This document shows, piece by piece, positions 1 to 7,863 of a stretch of 24,042 bases of DNA; positions within the stretch are counted from its first letter, which is position 1; every line of letters begins with the position of its first letter. The translations under genes and the position numbers were made by a program. Below the pieces are notes generated by a model, which did not search any database, was not told the origin of the DNA, and was given only the letters and a program-made list of their open reading frames with translations. Origin of the DNA: JAZSQT01 sp045538075 (GTDB lineage Bacteria; Chrysiogenota; Deferribacteres; Deferribacterales; Mucispirillaceae); the NCBI GenBank assembly GCA_045538075.1, contig JAZSQT010000106.1, forward strand, positions 1 to 24,042, given 5' to 3'.

Positions 1-60
1 TAAAAAAAATCATGAGTGATGATATATAAATTTATTTTAATAGAAAGATTGTTTTAATTT

Positions 61-87
61 CAATTTTCCTAAAGAACACGATTTTTT
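61..87. repeat. Fragment of dispersed repeat shared with the 12.2-kb inverted-repeat element
   Basis: This 27-nt stretch matches 12167-12193 at 24 of 27 positions, including the shared core CTAAAGAACAC followed by an A/T run. At 12176-12331 the same sequence forms the outer arm of a large inverted repeat; here only one arm is seen before the window edge. The rest of 1-140 is AT-rich with no gene I can support. Confidence 0.5.
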
Positions 88-137
88 ATATTGTTAGTAT
101 AAAATTATTTCCTCTTTATATTTTACATCTTTCATCA

Positions 138-173
138 TAAAAAAAGGCTTCTATTTTATTAAAATAGAAGCCT
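138..173 (-). terminator. Intrinsic terminator of the phosphohexomutase gene
   Basis: A perfect 13-bp stem (145-157 with 161-173) with a 3-nt loop is followed, read on the minus strand, by a run of T residues (144 down to 138). It lies 24 bp beyond the stop codon of the 197-1993 gene, as expected for its rho-independent terminator. Confidence 0.9.
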
Positions 174-196
174 AAAAATAATACATAATATGATTG

Positions 197-1993
197 TTAT
201 TTTATACTAAATTTTTCCATAAATGATTTTACTCTATAATCATCAAAATCTATATCGTCAGGGTTTTTCATATTGTAGCTTTCATCTTTTATAAAGAATG
301 GATTTTCTGATGTATCCATTGGTAAAGTATCACCAGCAGAAGATTTTTCTTGATTATGTAGGGCAAGAACAAACGCTAATGCTTCATTACGTTCTTCTGG
401 AGTTGAACCTTCTACCATAAATGTAAGTTTTGGAGAAGTGTTACTCATTCCATACATTAAAAAGCCAGTAGGCCAATCAACTCTAATTTGTCCGTCAAAC
501 TCTACTATAGAACAATCTTTTTTGCCAGTAAACATACGTCTAATATGCTCTATTATTGAAGCAGTAATTGTATCCTTTGCTTCATTTGATACAGAAGTTG
601 TGCGAATTTCTTTAGTAATAAAACGGTGTGGCAAATCGGCAAAATATGCACCTAAATTGTGTATTTCTAATTCATCTAACAACTTTTCTAATATAAAGAT
701 ATTTTCTACTGCATCGTCTCTTGGAATGCCGTCCTCTGTATCTGTAGAAAACATATGTAGTGATGCTTCAATTTGAATATCTCTATAATTTGAGGCTGTA
801 ACAAATTCTTGAATAGTTTTATATCCAGCTAACTCTGCCATTTTTTGCATATTAGATGTAATAGTTTCTTTCCATAAAGAATGACCTTTTCTATGGAAAG
901 CAGTATTGCCTTTTAACGTATTATCAACATAAGTTTTTACACTTGAAGTATATCTTGCATCAACGTAAACTGTTTTTGCTATTTCTAAAATCTTTTTAAT
1001 ATTATCTTCGCTAACATTTAAAGATTTTAATTTTTTTTCTAATTCTGGCACTGCACGATTAAGTTTGTATGCTGCTAAAATAAAAGCTAAATCATCGCCT
1101 AAATAATGACCTTTGCCAGTTAAAGTTAATGCTTCAGCTCCCTCTGATAAGCTACCTCTATCGGCATCTAAATCAAAAGAATGAACTCTTTTTCCACTAT
1201 CTAATGTTGCTTGTAAATTTGGCACTCTTTCAAGCATTTCTTTTCTTGTAGGGTCTGCTAAAAGTTTTCCGTCATTAACGTTTATATCATCTGCTAAAAT
1301 TGTAACATCTTTACCGAAAATATCTCTAAATAAGTCAACGTATTGGACGCCAGTGCCACCAAAAACATTTATTGCAACTTTTGAGTTATCACGTTTAGAA
1401 AAATAATCGCCATATATTTTCTTCATTTTATCAAAATATATTTTGCGAGCTTCGTCTATTTTGTTTTCTGTTTTACCTTTTGACACGTCTCTTGCTTCAA
1501 TGCCATTTTTGACTGCCTCATTCATTTGAGCTAAAAGATAAGTATGAATACCTTGAATACCAACACCAAATTTTGCACCGTTTGTAGTAACTTCAACGTG
1601 AGAACGTGTGATTTGACAATGCCCTTGAGCTTTAAGCAATTCTTGAGCTTGATATACTTGACCAGAAGAAGATATGCCAATATTATAAGCATTAACACCT
1701 TGAGTATTAAGCCCATTACAAAAAGCATCAGCAAGCTGTTTTGATGTAGGACCATTATCGTATCCAACTACTACAGTATCTCCAACATTTAGTTGCACAA
1801 TAGAACCATCTTCTCTTTTAAAAGCAACTAATGCCGTTAATGCTCCAGCAACTTCCATTGCTTCTGGAGTTAATACTGCATCGTCCCCAAAAAAAGCATT
1901 AGGTTCGCCAACGTATGCCCTAATGTCGTAGGCAGTGCCTTTAAATAGCTTGTTATTATTATCATATACTTTTTGTGGTATATTTAACTTCAT
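197..1993 (-). CDS. Divergent alpha-D-phosphohexomutase (phosphoglucomutase/phosphomannomutase family)
   Basis: This is a 598-residue cytosolic enzyme of the alpha-phosphohexomutase superfamily, which moves phosphate between C1 and C6 (or related positions) of hexose phosphates and so feeds glycogen, LPS or nucleotide-sugar synthesis. The four family landmarks appear in order. A phosphoserine loop is present in altered form around S131-H132, preceded by T129-R130 instead of the usual T-A. The metal loop DLDADR is at 274-279. A sugar-binding E-x-S-x-H is at 409-413, with the preceding KGHS signature at 369-372. The C-terminal phosphate-binding loop SNTSP is at 517-521. At 598 aa it is longer than the usual 450-550. 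The ATG at 1993 is chosen because GGGAGGAA sits a few bases upstream on the minus strand. It lies 64 bp downstream of the Fic gene in the same orientation and ends at a strong terminator. The family is secure; whether glucose, mannose or glucosamine phosphate is the substrate cannot be read from the sequence. Confidence 0.85.
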   Translation of the reverse strand: MKLNIPQKVYDNNNKLFKGTAYDIRAYVGEPNAFFGDDAVLTPEAMEVAGALTALVAFKREDGSIVQLNVGDTVVVGYDNGPTSKQLADAFCNGLNTQGVNAYNIGISSSGQVYQAQELLKAQGHCQITRSHVEVTTNGAKFGVGIQGIHTYLLAQMNEAVKNGIEARDVSKGKTENKIDEARKIYFDKMKKIYGDYFSKRDNSKVAINVFGGTGVQYVDLFRDIFGKDVTILADDINVNDGKLLADPTRKEMLERVPNLQATLDSGKRVHSFDLDADRGSLSEGAEALTLTGKGHYLGDDLAFILAAYKLNRAVPELEKKLKSLNVSEDNIKKILEIAKTVYVDARYTSSVKTYVDNTLKGNTAFHRKGHSLWKETITSNMQKMAELAGYKTIQEFVTASNYRDIQIEASLHMFSTDTEDGIPRDDAVENIFILEKLLDELEIHNLGAYFADLPHRFITKEIRTTSVSNEAKDTITASIIEHIRRMFTGKKDCSIVEFDGQIRVDWPTGFLMYGMSNTSPKLTFMVEGSTPEERNEALAFVLALHNQEKSSAGDTLPMDTSENPFFIKDESYNMKNPDDIDFDDYRVKSFMEKFSIK

Positions 1994-2057
1994 ATATTCC
2001 TCCCTCTAATCAATCGTATATAGTTAGATTAACAATAATTTTATAAAAAATCTATAA

Positions 2058-3125
2058 TTAAGATATTATATATTCTTGCTTTTTAAATTTCTCATACCAA
2101 GCACCTTTCGTATTTCCGTATCTAATTAATTTTTCTTTATTACATAGGTTTGTAATACGTTTTTTTAGTGTATTAGGACTTCTATTAAGTAGCTTAGATA
2201 TTTCTCCTAAAGTTAATTTTTGGTGTTTGCTAAACAAATCTAAAATTGATGTGTCAAGGCTGTCAAAAGTATCACTACTATTAATATAGCTAATTTTATC
2301 TTCTAAATGCCTTTTCTGTTTAACTAACGCTTTAATAAAAAAAGTCGTCCATGCTGAATAATCATAATTATCTTTAAAAGAAATTTGAGTATCTCTTAAT
2401 GCTTTATAATAAGCAGCCTTTGACTTTTCTATAATACTTTCTAATGATGAATATAGTATATAATCGTATCCATTTTTTAATAACAAAAAGTTAGTTAAAA
2501 CACGTGATAACCTGCCATTGCCGTCAGAAAAAGGGTGAATTTGCAAAAAATGAACGATAAACATACTAATAGCAATAATTGGGTGAATTATTTTATTTGC
2601 TATAATAGTGTTAAAATCATTAACTAATTCTCTCATTTTTTCTGGAGTTTCAAAAGGCGAAATAGTTTCAAAAACAATACCTAACGACTGACCATTACTA
2701 TCAAAGGCAACTACATTATTAGGAAATTTTTTATATTCTCCACGATGTCTTTCATCTTTTGATGAATATTTAAGCAACATATTATGAAGCTGTTTTATAT
2801 AATTTTCTGTAAGAGATATAACTTCATAATTATCGTAAATATTTTCTAATAAATAAGCGTATCCAGCGACTTCTTCTTCATCTCTTGAACTAAAAGATGT
2901 TATTTTTAACTCTGATAATAAAATATCTACATCACTATCAGAAAGTTTATTGCCCTCAATTCTATTTGATGAGCCAATGCTTTCAATAGTTGCTAATACT
3001 TTTAACTTGTGTAAATCTTTAGGAATATCTTTTCTTAAACTTTTCCATTTTCCTTTAAATTCTTCTAATTCTGAAATCATACTTAATGTTTCGTCATTAA
3101 TGGTATAAGTTTCTGCCCTTATCAT
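2058..3125 (-). CDS. Fic-domain protein with N-terminal inhibitory motif and C-terminal winged helix
   Basis: This is a 355-residue Fic-family protein. The catalytic motif HPFSDGNGRLSR is at 197-208 and matches the canonical H-x-F-x-D/E-G-N-G-R-x-x-R of AMP-transferring Fic enzymes, so catalytic competence is expected. The stretch S53-N-R-I-E57-G58 fits the S/T-x-x-x-E-G/N inhibitory helix. It lies N-terminal to the Fic core (class II arrangement) and would block ATP gamma-phosphate binding until relieved. Residues about 303-345 read as a winged helix-turn-helix (LTLGEISKLLNRSPNTLKKR), suggesting DNA binding. There is no signal peptide. Fic enzymes modify target hydroxyls with AMP; the target here is unknown. 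The gene is monocistronic or co-transcribed with the phosphohexomutase downstream. It is preceded immediately by nine 10-bp repeats containing its predicted promoter, so autoregulation through the winged helix is a reasonable inference. The ribosome site is weak: GGGTG from the last repeat lies about 4 nt before the ATG. Confidence 0.9.
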   Translation of the reverse strand: MIRAETYTINDETLSMISELEEFKGKWKSLRKDIPKDLHKLKVLATIESIGSSNRIEGNKLSDSDVDILLSELKITSFSSRDEEEVAGYAYLLENIYDNYEVISLTENYIKQLHNMLLKYSSKDERHRGEYKKFPNNVVAFDSNGQSLGIVFETISPFETPEKMRELVNDFNTIIANKIIHPIIAISMFIVHFLQIHPFSDGNGRLSRVLTNFLLLKNGYDYILYSSLESIIEKSKAAYYKALRDTQISFKDNYDYSAWTTFFIKALVKQKRHLEDKISYINSSDTFDSLDTSILDLFSKHQKLTLGEISKLLNRSPNTLKKRITNLCNKEKLIRYGNTKGAWYEKFKKQEYIIS

Positions 3126-3130
3126 AAAAC

Positions 3131-3220
3131 ACCCAATTATATCTAATTATACCCAATTACATCTAATTATATCCAATTGTATCTAATTATACCCAATTAT
3201 ATCCAATTATATCTAATCGT
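3131..3220. repeat. Array of nine 10-bp tandem repeats in the Fic promoter/leader
   Basis: Nine consecutive units of exactly 10 bp, each of the form A-Y-C-Y-AATT-R-Y on the plus strand (the last unit is degenerate: AATC). Read on the minus strand, most units are TATAATTRGR. The array starts 5 bp upstream of the Fic start codon and covers its predicted -10 box and 5' leader. AATT tracts at 10-bp spacing lie on one face of the helix, which is expected to give intrinsic curvature and is a natural layout for cooperative binding of a repressor. Confidence 0.95.
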
Positions 3221-3223
3221 CAA
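3196..3223 (-). promoter_or_regulatory. Predicted sigma-70-type promoter of the Fic gene
   Basis: On the minus strand TTGACG (3223-3218) and TATAAT (3201-3196) are 16 bp apart. The -35 lies at the distal edge of the repeat array and the -10 lies inside it, so anything binding the repeats would occlude RNA polymerase. The predicted start is near 3189, giving a leader of about 65 nt made of the remaining repeats. Confidence 0.6.
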
Positions 3224-3351
3224 TGAAAAATAAGGGAGATTAATTTTGTATATATGATAAATAATGTATTTTAGATGTAATTATATTCATTATTTATTAT
3301 CTCAAGGTATAATTTGTCCTCCAACTTAGTGTTAGATTAAAAAAAGAAAAC

Positions 3352-3381
3352 TTGATATTAGTAGGTAATTTATAGTATAGT
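3352..3381 (+). promoter_or_regulatory. Predicted promoter of the lepA-rseP operon
   Basis: TTGATA at 3352-3357 and TATAGT at 3376-3381 are separated by 18 bp and lie 46 bp before lepA. The preceding divergent gap (3221-3351) has an imperfect inverted repeat (3257-3266 with 3288-3297) but no gene. AT-rich sequence makes chance matches common, so this is a moderate call. Confidence 0.45.
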
Positions 3382-3427
3382 TACAAGATTTAGCATAAAT
3401 TTAATCTTATACTCTTTTGGAGAAGTA

Positions 3428-5233
3428 ATGGATCAAGACTTTATTCGCAATTTTAGTATTATTGCCCACATAGACCATGGTAAATCAACTATTGCAGACC
3501 GTCTTATAGAATATACTGGTGCATTAGAAAAAAGGCAAATGAAATCGCAAGTATTAGATAGTATGGATATAGAAAGAGAAAGGGGCATTACAATAAAAGC
3601 TCAAACAGTATGCCTTAACTATAAAGCCGATGATGGCAATAATTATCTTTTAAATTTAATAGATACTCCAGGACACGTTGATTTTACGTATGAAGTTTCA
3701 AGAAGTCTTGCAGCTTGTGAAGGTGCATTAATTGTAGTTGATGCGTCTCAAGGAGTGGAAGCTCAAACTATCGCTAATGCTTTTATGGCAGTTGACCAAG
3801 ATTTAGAACTTGTGCCAGTTATTAATAAAATAGATTTGCCAGCTGCTGACCCAGATAGAGTTAAATTAGAAATTGAAGATGCTATAGGCATAGATGCAAG
3901 CCAAGCAGTATTAGCAAGTGCAAAAGAGGGTAAAGGCACTAAAGAGATTTTAGAAGCTGTAGTCAAAAATATCCCTGCTCCAAAAGGTGATATAAACAAA
4001 AACTTAAAGGCTATGATATTTGATTCTTGGTATGATTCATATAGAGGTGTAGTCGTATTAATACGTGTAGTTGATGGCGTATTAAAAAATGGCGATAAAG
4101 TCAAGTTTATGGCTACAGGAAAAGAATACGATATAGTAGAGGTGGGTATTTTTACTCCTCAAGCAGTTAAAAAAGATTCTTTAAGTGCTGGTGAAGTTGG
4201 ATTTATTTCTGCTAGTATAAAAGACGTCCACGAAGTAAAGATAGGCGACACTATTACTCACCCAAAAAAATCTACAGATGAGCCTTTTCCAGATTTTAAA
4301 AATGTAAAGCCAGTAGTTTTTTGTGGTCTTTATCCTATTGACCCAAACCAATATCAAGATATGCGAGACGCTTTAGAAAAGTTGATATTAAATGATAGTG
4401 CCGTTACCTTTGAAGCTGAAAGTTCAGTCGCCTTAGGTTTTGGTTATCGTTGTGGTTTTTTAGGCTTATTACATATGGAAATTGTCCAAGAACGCCTTGA
4501 AAGAGAATTTAACCTTAACCTAATATCTACAGCACCTACTGTTGTTTTTAGGGTATATAAACAAGATGGCTCAATGATTGAAGTTGATAATCCTGCGTCA
4601 ATGCCAGACCAAAATAGTTATGAAAAAATTGAAGAACCTTATATATCTGCTACATTAATTGTTCCGTCAGAATACGTTGGTGCAGTAATCCAATTGTTGC
4701 AACAGCGTAGAGGTTGGCAAACTAATATGAAATATATTTCGCCTACAAGGGTTATATTAGAATATCAGTTGCCTTTAATGGAAGTAGTTATGGATTTTTA
4801 CGATAAGTTGAAATCTTGTTCAAGAGGGTATGCTTCTTTTGATTATGAATTTAGTCAATATCGTGAAAGTAAATTAGTAAAATTAGATGTGCTAATAAAT
4901 AAAGAACCAGTTGACGCTTTATCAATCATCGTTCATAAAGACCAAGCAGAATATAAAGGGCGAGAGTTGGTAGAAAAAATGAAAGAAGTTATACCAAGAC
5001 AAATGTTTGAAGTTGCAATTCAAGCTGCCATTGGCAACAAAGTTATTGCAAGAAGCACCGTAAAAGCCTTTAGAAAAGACGTTATTGCAAAGTGTTACGG
5101 TGGCGATATTTCACGAAAAAGAAAATTGTTAGAAAAACAGAAAGAAGGTAAAAAACGTATGAAACAAATTGGTTCAGTAGAATTGCCACAAGAAGCCTTT
5201 ATGGCAGTTTTACGCATAGGGGAGGATAATTAA
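3428..5233 (+). CDS. lepA: Elongation factor 4 (LepA GTPase)
   Basis: A 601-residue translational GTPase that binds ribosomes and influences elongation or 30S biogenesis, peripherally associated with the membrane. Length matches the family (about 600 aa). The GTP-binding motifs are intact: AHIDHGKST at 13-21, DTPGH at 79-83 and NKID at 133-136. The EF4-specific C-terminal region is present near the end (RKDVIAKCYGGDISRKRKLL), followed by the usual basic KQKEGKKRMK tail. The start ATG follows TTTTGGAGAAGT. It is the first gene of the operon, and lepB begins 5 bp after its stop, the classic lepA-lepB pair. Confidence 0.98.
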   Translation: MDQDFIRNFSIIAHIDHGKSTIADRLIEYTGALEKRQMKSQVLDSMDIERERGITIKAQTVCLNYKADDGNNYLLNLIDTPGHVDFTYEVSRSLAACEGALIVVDASQGVEAQTIANAFMAVDQDLELVPVINKIDLPAADPDRVKLEIEDAIGIDASQAVLASAKEGKGTKEILEAVVKNIPAPKGDINKNLKAMIFDSWYDSYRGVVVLIRVVDGVLKNGDKVKFMATGKEYDIVEVGIFTPQAVKKDSLSAGEVGFISASIKDVHEVKIGDTITHPKKSTDEPFPDFKNVKPVVFCGLYPIDPNQYQDMRDALEKLILNDSAVTFEAESSVALGFGYRCGFLGLLHMEIVQERLEREFNLNLISTAPTVVFRVYKQDGSMIEVDNPASMPDQNSYEKIEEPYISATLIVPSEYVGAVIQLLQQRRGWQTNMKYISPTRVILEYQLPLMEVVMDFYDKLKSCSRGYASFDYEFSQYRESKLVKLDVLINKEPVDALSIIVHKDQAEYKGRELVEKMKEVIPRQMFEVAIQAAIGNKVIARSTVKAFRKDVIAKCYGGDISRKRKLLEKQKEGKKRMKQIGSVELPQEAFMAVLRIGEDN

Positions 5234-5238
5234 TTAAA

Positions 5239-5829
5239 ATGGCTAAAGAAGAAAATAAGAAAGAAAAAAATGCCGTTAGAGATACTATAGATTCAATTAT
5301 TGTAGCATTCGTTATAGCTATGATAATAAGAACTTTTTTTATTCAAGCCTTTAAAATTCCCTCTGGGTCAATGCTTGATACATTACAAATTGGCGACCAT
5401 ATACTTGTTAATAAATTGTCTTACGTTTTTAGCGAACCTGCCCACGATGATATAATCGTTTTTGAATATCCATTAGAACCAGATAAAGATTATATCAAAC
5501 GTGTAATTGGAGTAGCTGGAGATAAAATTAAGATAGTAGATAAAGTAGTTTATCGTAATGGTGAAGAATTAAAGCCAGATTATACTCGTTTTGAATACGT
5601 TTCAAGTATGCCAGCAGAAGTATCTCCAAGAGATAATATAGAAGAATTTACTGTGCCAGAAGGTTCAGTTTTTGTTATGGGAGATAATAGAGACGCAAGT
5701 TTTGACGGCAGATTTTGGGGCATGGTTGATTTAGATGCTATTGTTGGTAAAGCATTCGTTATATATTGGTCGTGGGGCGAAGGTGGATTTACTGACATTA
5801 GATTTAATAGGATATTAAAGGGATTATAA
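5239..5829 (+). CDS. lepB: Signal peptidase I
   Basis: A 196-residue membrane-anchored serine protease that removes signal peptides from exported proteins on the outer face of the inner membrane. One N-terminal transmembrane segment (about 16-36) follows a charged cytoplasmic head. The catalytic serine is S44 in PSGSM (41-45) and the general-base lysine is K87 in DYIKRVIG. The GDNRDASFDGRFWG box lies in the C-terminal third. It is a short, single-anchor form. GGGGAGG before the start lies in the lepA stop region, suggesting translational coupling. The exported porin, Sel1 and helical proteins elsewhere in the window are the kind of substrates it would process. Confidence 0.97.
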   Translation: MAKEENKKEKNAVRDTIDSIIVAFVIAMIIRTFFIQAFKIPSGSMLDTLQIGDHILVNKLSYVFSEPAHDDIIVFEYPLEPDKDYIKRVIGVAGDKIKIVDKVVYRNGEELKPDYTRFEYVSSMPAEVSPRDNIEEFTVPEGSVFVMGDNRDASFDGRFWGMVDLDAIVGKAFVIYWSWGEGGFTDIRFNRILKGL

Positions 5830-5851
5830 TTAATAAATTTTGGTGGTATTT

Positions 5852-6565
5852 ATGGAGCTAAAGTATAAAACAATATTGCTTAAGTTAAGTGGTGAAGCCC
5901 TTATGGGTAAGCAGTCTTACGGTATTGATGCAGAAACTGTGCGTTTTATTGCAAGTGAAATTAAGCCAGTATATGATGCAGGTGTTAGGATAGGCGTTGT
6001 TATTGGTGGAGGTAATATTTTTAGAGGCGTTTCACCGGCTGCTAAAGGTATGGATAGAGTTACTGCAGACCATATGGGAATGCTTGCTACAGTTATCAAT
6101 TCCCTTGCTATTCAAAATGCTTTAGAGGCAGAAGGTATAGAAACAAGGGTTCAATCGGCAGTTGATATGAGACAAATTGCAGAACCTTTTATTCGTAGGC
6201 GAGCTATGAGGCATATGGAAAAGGGTAGAGTTATTATTTTTGCAGCAGGAACTGGAAATCCATACTTTACTACAGATACTGCAGCAACATTACGAGCAAG
6301 TGAAATAAATGCAGAATTAGTATTAAAAGCAACAAAAGTAGATGGAGTTTATACTGCAGACCCAGTAAAAGACCCTACAGCTACTAAATACGATAAAATT
6401 AGTTATATAGATGTGCTTACTAAAAGGTTAAACGTTATGGATTCTACAGCAATTAGTATGTGTATGGATAATAAAATTCCTTTAATAGTTTTTAATATGT
6501 TTGGTAAAGGTAATTTATTAAAGATAGTTCAAGGCGAACAAGTAGGAACATTAGTGGAGGGATAA
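5852..6565 (+). CDS. pyrH: UMP kinase
   Basis: Uridylate kinase phosphorylates UMP to UDP with ATP, at the entry to UTP, CTP and UDP-sugar synthesis. It belongs to the amino-acid-kinase fold and acts as a cytosolic hexamer. Visible motifs, numbered from the chosen ATG, are KLSGEAL at 11-17, IGGGNIFRG at 51-59, and the substrate-binding stretch around GTGNPYFTTDTAA. The 237-aa length is normal. In-frame TTG (5840) and GTG (5843) codons lie upstream, but they overlap the GGTGG ribosome site, and starting at ATG 5852 gives the usual family N-terminus, so that start is preferred. pyrH usually follows rpsB-tsf; here it follows lepB instead. Confidence 0.97.
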   Translation: MELKYKTILLKLSGEALMGKQSYGIDAETVRFIASEIKPVYDAGVRIGVVIGGGNIFRGVSPAAKGMDRVTADHMGMLATVINSLAIQNALEAEGIETRVQSAVDMRQIAEPFIRRRAMRHMEKGRVIIFAAGTGNPYFTTDTAATLRASEINAELVLKATKVDGVYTADPVKDPTATKYDKISYIDVLTKRLNVMDSTAISMCMDNKIPLIVFNMFGKGNLLKIVQGEQVGTLVEG

Positions 6566-6571
6566 TTTAAT

Positions 6572-7126
6572 ATGAGCCAAGTAATTAAAGAATTTAAAGA
6601 AAGCATTGAAAAAACAATTTCATTTTACAAAGAAGAATTAAAAGGTGTTAGAACAGGTAGAGCATCTGTTTCTATGTTTGATAATATAAAAGTAGATTAT
6701 TATGGCACAATGACGCCTCTTTCTGGAGTTGCTTCTTTATCTGCACCAGAGCCACGACTCGTAACAATTACTCCGTGGGACGCAAATATGATTAAAGAAA
6801 TAGAAAAAGCAGTCTTAAATAGCCAAATGGGTTTTAATCCATCAAATGACGGTAAAGTCATTCGTGTGCCTTTTCCTCAACTTACAGAAGAAAGAAGAAA
6901 AGAACTAGTGAAAGTAGTTAAAAAAATGGGAGAAGATGCAAAAGTTGCAATCCGTAACGAAAGGCGAGATGCCAACGAAAAAATAAAAAAACAAGAAAAA
7001 AATAAAGAAATTAGCGAAGATGAATCTAAAAAATTGCAAGATGATGTTCAAAAAGAAACAGATAATGCAATCAAAAAAATTGATGAAGTTACAGTAGCAA
7101 AAGAGAAAGAGGTTATGGAAATATAA
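6572..7126 (+). CDS. frr: Ribosome recycling factor
   Basis: A 184-residue factor that, with EF-G, splits post-termination ribosomes so they can start again. Length and sequence are typical: a conserved GVRTGRASVSMFDNIKVDYYG segment near residues 25-45, PFPQLTEERRKEL in the middle, and a long charged helix with KxxEDESKKLQDDVQ and a C-terminal helix of the three-helix bundle. GGAGGG lies just upstream of the ATG. It starts 6 bp after pyrH, and its stop codon TAA shares a base with the uppS start (TAATG), indicating tight translational coupling. Confidence 0.98.
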   Translation: MSQVIKEFKESIEKTISFYKEELKGVRTGRASVSMFDNIKVDYYGTMTPLSGVASLSAPEPRLVTITPWDANMIKEIEKAVLNSQMGFNPSNDGKVIRVPFPQLTEERRKELVKVVKKMGEDAKVAIRNERRDANEKIKKQEKNKEISEDESKKLQDDVQKETDNAIKKIDEVTVAKEKEVMEI

Positions 7127-7845
7127 TGAGTAAACAACTCTTTCCAAACCATATAGCAATTATTATGGACGGTAATGGCAGATGGGCAAAAAAAAGAGGT
7201 TTACCACGTATTTTTGGTCATCGTGAGGGAGTTGCTACTGTAAAAAAAATCGTTAGCCATTCAGCAAAAATTGGGGTTAAATATTTAAGTATGTTTGCCT
7301 TTTCTGCTGAAAATTGGTTGCGTCCAGAGGAAGAAGTATCTTTTTTAATGAAACTGTTAGACGAGTATATGGCATCAGAAGCAGAATTAATGATGGAAAA
7401 TAATATTCGTTTCGTTATTTCTGGAAAAATTGATTTAATACCAGAAATAACACGTAACACATTAATAGAGTTATCAGAAAAATCATCTACTAATACTGGT
7501 ATGATACTTAATTTGTTGATTAGTTACGGTAGTCGTGATGAGATAACAGATTGTGTAAAATCTATTGCAGATAAGGTTTCAAAAGGTCAAATGTCAATAG
7601 ATGATATTAATCAAGATACCATTAGTAATAATATGTATAATCCGTTATTGCCTGATGTTGATTTGCTTATACGCACTAGTGGAGAATATCGTATAAGTAA
7701 TTTTATGTTATGGCAAATATCTTATGCAGAGTTATACTTTACTGATATTTTGTGGCCAGATTTTAAAGAAAAAGATTTTGATGAAGCTATAAAAAATTTT
7801 TCAAAGCGTGTTAGACGTTTTGGTAAAACTGATGAGCAATTATAA
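7126..7845 (+). CDS. uppS: Isoprenyl (undecaprenyl) diphosphate synthase
   Basis: A 239-residue cis-prenyltransferase that extends farnesyl diphosphate with isopentenyl diphosphate to the C55 carrier used for peptidoglycan and O-antigen. The pyrophosphate-binding MDGNGRWAKKRG is at 14-25, with catalytic D15. GHREGV is at 31-36, FAFSAENW follows around residue 60, and the family's C-terminal RTSGEYRISNFMLWQ and AELYF segments are present. The start overlaps the frr stop by one base. Its isoprene precursor pathway is represented two genes downstream by dxr. Confidence 0.97.
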   Translation: MSKQLFPNHIAIIMDGNGRWAKKRGLPRIFGHREGVATVKKIVSHSAKIGVKYLSMFAFSAENWLRPEEEVSFLMKLLDEYMASEAELMMENNIRFVISGKIDLIPEITRNTLIELSEKSSTNTGMILNLLISYGSRDEITDCVKSIADKVSKGQMSIDDINQDTISNNMYNPLLPDVDLLIRTSGEYRISNFMLWQISYAELYFTDILWPDFKEKDFDEAIKNFSKRVRRFGKTDEQL

Positions 7846-7863
7846 ATTATAGGAGGGTGCAAG

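Noticed and set aside
1531..1767. Overlapping small frames inside the phosphohexomutase gene, and similar ones inside lepA, flgE and fliK
   Set aside because: They lie in alternative frames or on the opposite strand of well-supported genes, have no ribosome sites, and show composition typical of shadow frames.
3131..3220. CRISPR-like or iteron origin interpretation of the 10-bp array
   Set aside because: Units are contiguous with no spacers, and no replication initiator gene or DnaA box cluster is nearby; placement over a promoter fits regulation better.
5840..5851. Upstream TTG/GTG starts for pyrH
   Set aside because: They overlap the GGTGG ribosome site; ATG at 5852 gives the normal UMP kinase N-terminus and length.
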